A stretch of 64,000 nucleotides of DNA from Opisthocomus hoazin (lineage: Eukaryota > Chordata > Aves > Opisthocomiformes > Opisthocomidae). The notes under the pieces were generated by a model. The model did not search any database. It had not been told where the DNA came from and worked only from the letters and a program-made list of their open reading frames with translations. The position numbers and the translations under genes are program-made. The stretch covers positions 128,476,465 to 128,540,464 of the forward strand of contig NC_134414.1 of the NCBI RefSeq assembly GCF_030867145.1. Reading direction: 5' to 3'. Below are positions 58,066 to 64,000 of this stretch, in pieces (the first letter of the stretch is position 1; each line of letters starts with the position of its first letter).

Positions 58066-60659
58066 CTGAAGCTTGTGGGTTAGAATTAAGGGACAGGCTC
58101 ACACAGGTGACATTACAGTGGGTGTATACTACAGGCCACCTGACCAGGAGGAGGAGGTTGATGAGGCCTTCTACAGGCAGCTGCAAGCAGCCTCACAGTC
58201 ACAGGCCCTGGTTCTCATGGGGGACTTCAGCCACCCTGACATCAGCTGGGAAGACCATACAGCTAGGCAGGCGCAATCCAGGAGGTTCCTACAGAGCATC
58301 AATGATAACTTTCTGATGCAAGTGGTGGAGGAACCAACAAGGAAAGGCGCGCTGCTGGACCTCGTGTTAACAAACAAGGAGGGACTGGTGGAGGATGTGA
58401 AGGTTGGAGGTAGACTCGGCTGCAGTGACCATGAAATGGTCGAGTTCAGGATCCTGCGTGGAGGAAGCAGGGCGATAAGCAGGATCAAAACCCTGGACAT
58501 CAGGAGGGCTGACTTTGCCCTCTTCAAGGAGCTACTGGGAGGAATCCCGTGGGCCAGGGCTCTCGAAGGCAGGGGGGTCCATGAGTGCTGGTCGCTCTTT
58601 AAACAACACTTCTTCCATGCACAGGAGCAATGCATCCCCCTGAGAAAGAAATTTAGCAAAGGAGGCAGGAGACCTGCATGGTTAAACAAGGAGCTTCTAG
58701 CGGAGATCAGGCAGAAGAGAAAGGTCCATGGAATGTGGAAAGAGGGACAGGCCACTTGGGAAGAGTACAGAAACGTAGTGAGAGCATGCAGGGATGCGAC
58801 GAGGAAGGCCAAGGCTCACCTGGAATTGAAGCTGGCAAGGGATGTCAAAAACAACAAGAAGGGCTTCTTCAACTACATCAGCAGCAAAAGGAAGGCTAGG
58901 GACAACGTGGGGCCGCTGCTGAATGAGACGGGTGTCCTGGTGACGGAGGATGCGGAGAAGGCAGAGCTAATGAATGCCTTCTTTGCTTCAGTCTTCAGTG
59001 CCAAGGCAGGCCCTCAGGAATCCCAGGCCCCGGAGGTAAGAGAAGAAGCCTACAAAGAGGACGACTTTCCCTTGGCCGAGGAGGACTGTGTGAGGGATCG
59101 CTTAAGTGATCTGGACGTCCACAAATCCATGGGCCCCGATGGAACGCACCCACGAGTGCTGAGGGAGCTGGCGGATGTCATTGCTGAGCCACTCTCCATC
59201 ATCTTTGAGAGGTCCTGGAGGACAGGAGAGGTGCCCGAGGACTGGAGAAAGGCCAGTGTCACTCCAGTCTTCAAAAAGGGCAACAAAGAGGACCCAGGGA
59301 ACTACAGGCCGGTCAGCCTCACCTCCATCCCGGGTAAGGTGATGGAGCAGCTTATCCTGGAGGCCATCATGAAGCAAGTGGAAGAAAAGAAGGTTATCTG
59401 GAGTAGTCAGCATGGATTCACCAAGGGGAAATCATGCCTGACCAATCTGATAGCTTTCTACGATGACATGACTGGCTGGGTAGACGAAGGGAGAGCCGTG
59501 GATGTTGTCTACCTTGACTTCAGCAAGGCTTTCGACACAGTCTCCCATGATATCCTCCTAGGGAAGCTGAGGAAGTGTGGGCTGGATGAGTGGTCGATGG
59601 ATAGAGAACTGGCTGAATGGCAGAACTCAGAGGGTTGTCATCAGCGGCGCTGAGTCTAGTTGGAGGCTGGTGACAAGTGGTGTCCCTCAGGGGTCAGTAC
59701 TGGGCCCAGTCTTGTTTAACTTCTTCATCAACGACCTGGATGAAGAGTTAGAATGTACCCTCAGCAAGTTTGCTGACGACACCAAACTGGGAGGTGTGGT
59801 AGATACACCAGAAGGCTGTGCTGCCATTCAGCGTGACCTGGATAGGCTGAAAAGCTGGGCAGAGAGGAACCTGATGAGGTTCAACAAGGGCAAGTGCAGG
59901 GTCCTGCACCTGGGGAGGAACAACCCCATGCACCAGTACAGGCTTGGCGCAGACCTGCTGGAGAGCAGCTCTGCGGAGAGGGACCTGGGTGTCCTGGTGG
60001 ATGACAGGTTAACCATGAGCCAGCAGTGTGCCCTGGCTGCCAAGAAAGCCAATGGGATCCTGGGGTGCATCAAGAAGAGTGTGGCCAGCAGGACGAGGGA
60101 GGTTCTCCTTCCCCTCTACACTGCCCTGGTGAGGCCTCATCTGGAGTACTGTGTCCAGTTCTGGGCTTCCCAGTTCAAGAAAGATGAAGAGCTACTGGAG
60201 AGAGTCCAGCGGAGGGCTACAAGGATGGTGAGGGGACTGGAGCATCTCCCCTACGAGGAGAGGTTGAGGGAACTGGGCTTGTTCAGCCTGAAGAAGAGAA
60301 GGCTGCGAGGGGACCTTATAAATGCCTACAAATATCTGAAGGGTGGGTGTCAGGAAGATGGGGCCAAGCTCTTTTCAACAGTGCCCAGTGACAGGACAAG
60401 GGGCAATGGGCACAAACTGAGGCACAGGAACTTCCGTCTGAACATGAGGAAGAACTTCTTCCCTCTGAGGGTGACGGAGCACTGGAACAGGCTGCCCAGG
60501 GAGGTTGTGGAGTCTCCTTCTCTGGAGATATTCAAGACCCGCCTGGACAAGATCCTGTGCAGCCTACTGTAGGTGACCCTGCTTCGGCAGGGGGTTTGGA
60601 CTAGATGACCCACAGAGGTCCCTTCCAACCCCTACTATTCTGTGATTCTGTGATTCTGT
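58066..60659 (+). mobile_element. Long CR1 LINE, 5'-truncated
   Basis: It begins inside the endonuclease domain (SLWVRIKG) and runs through the reverse transcriptase to the short 3'UTR (CTGCTTCGGCAGGGGGTTTG, GTCCCTTCCAACCCC) and terminal ATTCTGTG repeats. It is about 2.6 kb and the best-preserved copy in the window. The 62841-64000 copy is its closest relative and points the other way. Confidence 0.97.
58070..60572 (+). pseudogene. CR1 ORF2 (endonuclease-reverse transcriptase), one frameshift
   Basis: Two long frames cover it. The first (to 59653) has the endonuclease end ([22 protein letters not shown] and the catalytic SDH at 58424-58432) and the RT fingers ([49 protein letters not shown]). 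The second (from about 59577) has [20 protein letters not shown], the catalytic FADD at 59769-59780, the thumb and the C-terminus to a normal stop. They are separated by a single net frame change at about 59595-59600 (GAGTGGTCGATGGATAGAG), where the intron 7 copy has five more bases. Apart from this and the missing N-terminus, the enzyme is intact. Confidence 0.93.
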
Positions 60660-62840
60660 TCCCTTTGGTTATCAGACGACGTGGAAAGCGTTCACTTCTT
60701 GCAGGAGAAGCCCAGCGCGAGGTTGGGCTGGTGCAGCCAGGCCTCCCACGGCCCCCGTGAGCTGCCCGCCGCTCGGGGCATCGCCGGCCTGGCTGGAGTT
60801 TGCCTTCGCCAGCTGGGTGCCGCGCTTCGACCCCAGCCGTGTCCATAAGCATTAAGACGAGCTCCTGGTGCCAGCAGCGACCTTCCACCAGTGAGGAGGA
60901 ACGCGGGCAGCCCAAGCACTCCACCACCAACAACCACCCCCGGTATTTTTTGCTGCTCAAAGGTGGCCGGCCATCCCGACCGCGGGTCGGAAAGGAGCCC
61001 CAGGCGCAGGGACCCAGCTCGAGGGCCTTGTCCCCCCCCGGCCCCTGTGCGGGGGGGTGGGAAGCCACGAGCTGCAACGCTGCTCACGCAGCTGAGCCCT
61101 GGGGCTTGCAGGCTGACACAGCACCTCATTTCTCCTGCTAAATGAGCTGATTTAATTAGAGATAGCTCCCCATAATCCTGCCAGACGCATGTCCTGAGAC
61201 CACTGAGCCCACAGCCAACGCTGCTGCCCAAACCCCCTGGGCTGGTACAGCCATGGGACCCATCACTCTCCGACCCACTCTGCTTTCATCTGGAACAAGC
61301 ATGTCTGCACAGACAGACTTCTGTCAGACTTTGACTCAGCCGGGAAGCGCTCCTTACTCTGTGGGGGTGCAAGTCCTTCGTTTCGGCCAGCTGGTACAAA
61401 GTGTTGACCAAACGGTGAAACGAATGACAGAACCGCACCGGTCCGTGGCTGGGGACACGGGGTTTGCCAGACCACGGCTTCTGGAGGAGCCTGGAGGCCA
61501 CCCAAGCCTTCGCTCCGCAAACCTGGGAGCATCATCTGCCACCCCGAGTTTCCTCTGGGGACACAAGGCCCAGCACAAATGCAGGATCCATTTTATTTGT
61601 ACAAATGCTCCCTGTGACTGCCAGATGGACTAATCCGGGCAGGAAAGCACTAACCTCCCTGAGTAGCTGCAGCAACCGTTCTTTTCTTACATCAAACCTG
61701 CTGGCAAAAAAGTCTTTGTTGGATCCCATTTGTGCTACAGAAAAAAAAAAATACTGTCAACCATAAATAGCCACATTAAGCAATTTGAAAAAGGAAAAAA
61801 TATAGACACATGCATGTAAAATATGCTTCATAATTGAGGTTTTACTCCAGCACTCATTAGTCACTGAATATAGATGTTGTGGGCTGTTGTACACACTCAC
61901 GAGCTGCCAGCTTTGCTGCTGCCTACGACACCAACTAATTTCTCCAGGTGGGATGTGCAAGTCAGGCCGAGTCCTGGCACAGCCACCTGAGGATGCAAGA
62001 GCAGTGTTCCACGGGGTCATGGTCCGAGGGAGAAGCCCCACTGCTTGGAAAGGGGAAGCAGCTTTTATTCCTGTTTTTCCCCCACGATGCAGCAAGCACA
62101 GCAAGATGAAGCCAGGCATTTCCCGGATGCGAGTCTTCTGTTCGTCATCTCTGTTGACATCAAAACAAATCAAATAATCCTCTATATACTTTTACTAACA
62201 CGAAAAAGCACTTTTTTCCGAGTGGGCGGGGCGCAGATGGTAGAGGAACAGACTGGAGGTTTGTGCTATTTAAGGGGTCATGTTGTACTCCTGCTTCTAA
62301 AGGAGGAAAGGACAGCTCGAAAATGAGCAGAAAATAATCTAATGACTTGCTGAGCGCTTGGACTACAACCGCATGAAATGAAGATGTGACACCCCTCCCC
62401 CCCCCCCATGTCCCTGCATCCCCACCTCGCACACAGACTGGTGAGGAGCCATGGGGCTGGCTCCCCAGTGTCCCTGTGTGACAGCAAGGGCACCTCTGGG
62501 GACCTTTTCTGCCCCCACCTAGGGCCGTCTGTCACCCACATGCGGCTCAGGAGCAGCTGTCAGCGGTGGCAGGGGGGTGGCTGCCCAGTTCGGATGGAGG
62601 CAGCATTTTGCTCCTCTTGCTCCAGCTGAATTTGGGGTGCTCTGGGCTGCGTGTGGGGAGACCACTCAACCCCCCCGGTGGGGATCAACTCCTGGCTTCA
62701 CAGCACTGCTCCAGCCACGTCCCCGCACGTCCCCCACCGTGGGGCGGGCAGCGGGGCTGGGGTCCCTGCCCGGTGGGGCTGCGTGCCATGTCTATGACCT
62801 CGCCAGCCGGGCGCTCTGTCCCACCTCGCAGAGCAGTGTC
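60660..62840. other. Spacer between the inverted CR1 copies
   Basis: 2.2 kb with no exon recognised. It contains a GC-rich stretch with a short C7/G7 hairpin-forming pair (about 61031-61058), an A-run at 61741-61751 and a C-run at about 62393-62407. Confidence 0.5.
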
Positions 62841-64000
62841 TCACAGAATCACAGACCCACAGAATGGTCGGGGTTGGAAGGGACCTCTGGGGATCATCTA
62901 GTCCAACCCCCCTGCCGAAGCAGGGTCACCTACAGCAGGCCACACAGGATCTCATCCAGGCTGGTCTGGGTATCTCCAGAGAAGGAGACTCCACAACCTC
63001 CCTGGGCAGCCTGTTCCAGGGCTCCATCACCCTCAGAGGGAAGAAGTTCTTCCTCATGTTCAGACGGAACTTCCTATGCTTCAGTTTGTGCCCATTGCCC
63101 CTTGTCCTGTCGCTGGGCACCACTGAAAAGAGTTTGGCCCCATCCTCCTGACACCCACCCTTGAGATATTTATAAGCATTTCTAAGATCCCCTCTCAGCC
63201 TTCTCTTCCTCAGGCTGAACAAGCCCAGTTCCCTCAGCCTCTCCTCGTAGGAGAGATGCTCCAGTCCCCTCATCATCCTCATAGCCCTCCACTGGACTCT
63301 CTCCAGTAGCTCCTCATATTTCTTCAAGTGGGGAGCCCAGAACTGGACAGAGTACTCCAGATGGGGCCTCACTAGGGCAGAGTAGAGTGGAAGGAGAACC
63401 TCCTGCAACCTACTGGCCACACTTCTCCTAATGCATCCTAGGATGCCATTGGCCTTCTTGGCAGCCAGGGCACACTGCTGACTCATGGTTAATCTGTCGT
63501 CCACCAGGACACCCAGGTCCCTCTCCACAGAGCTGCTCTCCAGCAGGTCTGCCCCAAGCCTGTACCGATGCAGGGGGTTGTCCCTCCCCAGGTGCAGAAC
63601 CCTGCACTTGCCCTTATTGAACCTCATCAGGTTCCTCTCTGCCCAACTTTTCAGGCTGTCCAGGTCTCGCTGAATGGCAGCACAGCCTTCTGGTGTATCC
63701 ACCACACCTCCCAGCTTTGTGTCATCAGCAAACTTGCTGAGGGTACACTCTAACTCTTCATCCAGGTCATTGATGAAGAAGTTGAGTAAGACTGGGCCGA
63801 GTACCGACCCCTGGGAGACACCACTAGTTACAGGCCTCCAACTAGACTCAGCGCCGCTGATGACAACCCTCTGAGTTCTGCCATTCAGCCAGTTCTCTAT
63901 CCATCGACCACTCATCCAGCCCACACTTCCTCAGCTTCCCTAGGAGGATGTTATGGGAGATCGTGTCAAAAGCCTTGCTGAAGTCGAGGTAGACAACATC
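62841..64000 (-). mobile_element. CR1 LINE, inverted relative to the 58-kb copy, cut by window end
   Basis: On the minus strand it reads from the RT palm to the 3' end, closing with ATTCTGTGA repeats at 62841. It matches the 58-60.7 kb copy closely over all 1.16 kb present. Confidence 0.97.
62926..64000 (-). pseudogene. CR1 ORF2 reverse-transcriptase part, partial
   Basis: It contains [37 protein letters not shown], the catalytic FADD (63732-63721), [20 protein letters not shown], and the C-terminal domain. A one-base deletion near 62970 replaces the normal end with a short different tail. It shares with the 58-kb copy the frame-breaking form GAGTGGTCGATGGATAGAG (about 63913-63895). The rest lies outside the window. 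Confidence 0.92.

Noticed and set aside
59590..59600. A sequencing error as the cause of the CR1 frameshift at 59.6 kb
   Set aside because: The same nucleotides occur independently in the inverted copy at 63.9 kb, so a single-read error is unlikely.
39000..64000. Exons of the next gene (BBX or IFT57 are CD47's neighbours in mammals)
   Set aside because: I looked for recognisable exons on both strands in both flanks and found none. The flanks appear purely intergenic within this window.
1..64000. CRISPR arrays, operons, prophage or other bacterial systems
   Set aside because: The window is vertebrate nuclear DNA with spliced genes and LINEs. No regularly spaced short repeats with unique spacers were seen.

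Overview
The window is vertebrate nuclear DNA, almost certainly from a bird. Ten CR1-type LINE fragments are scattered over both strands. Those whose 3' ends are visible finish in, or close to, the octamer repeat ATTCTATG/ATTCTGTG that is typical of avian CR1. A GC-rich promoter island is followed by small exons in long, AT-richer introns. I cannot name the species.

The one recognisable host gene is CD47 on the + strand. It encodes integrin-associated protein, the 'don't-eat-me' ligand of SIRP-alpha. I read it exon by exon from splice signals, phase continuity and family resemblance: signal peptide (12648), IgV domain (16022), a candidate 48-nt stalk exon (17738), five transmembrane exons (19948, 23393, 23872, 24519, 29158), three alternative cytoplasmic-tail micro-exons (30722, 33138, 33804) and a terminal, mostly 3'UTR exon (36597 to about 38960). 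Every junction keeps frame. The full reading is 1002 nt, or 333 residues. Alternative joining to the terminal exon gives shorter tails.

Layout: 1-472 is a CR1 end. 473-11750 is non-coding flank with a possible LTR relic near 6.0-7.0 kb, a 190-nt polypyrimidine tract at 9.2 kb and a MIR-like SINE relic at 9.5 kb. 11750-13130 is the CpG-island promoter with a CCAAT box and GC boxes but no TATA box. 12648-38960 is CD47, with CR1 copies in introns 4, 7 and 11. 39-58 kb is intergenic, with CR1 tails at 40.3, 46.3, 52.5 and 55.5 kb and a short inverted repeat pair of unknown family (43.4 and 46.1 kb). 58.07-60.66 kb (+) and 62.84-64.0 kb (-) are two long CR1 copies in inverted orientation; the second runs off the window.

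I found no bacterial-type system, CRISPR array, RNA gene or second host gene. The most interesting points are the candidate cysteine-flanked stalk exon, the multi-frame use of the CD47 terminal exon, the tandem poly(A) signals, and a frame-breaking deletion shared by two CR1 copies. All gene calls are from reading the sequence by eye; comparisons with human CD47 are from memory of that protein and were not computed.
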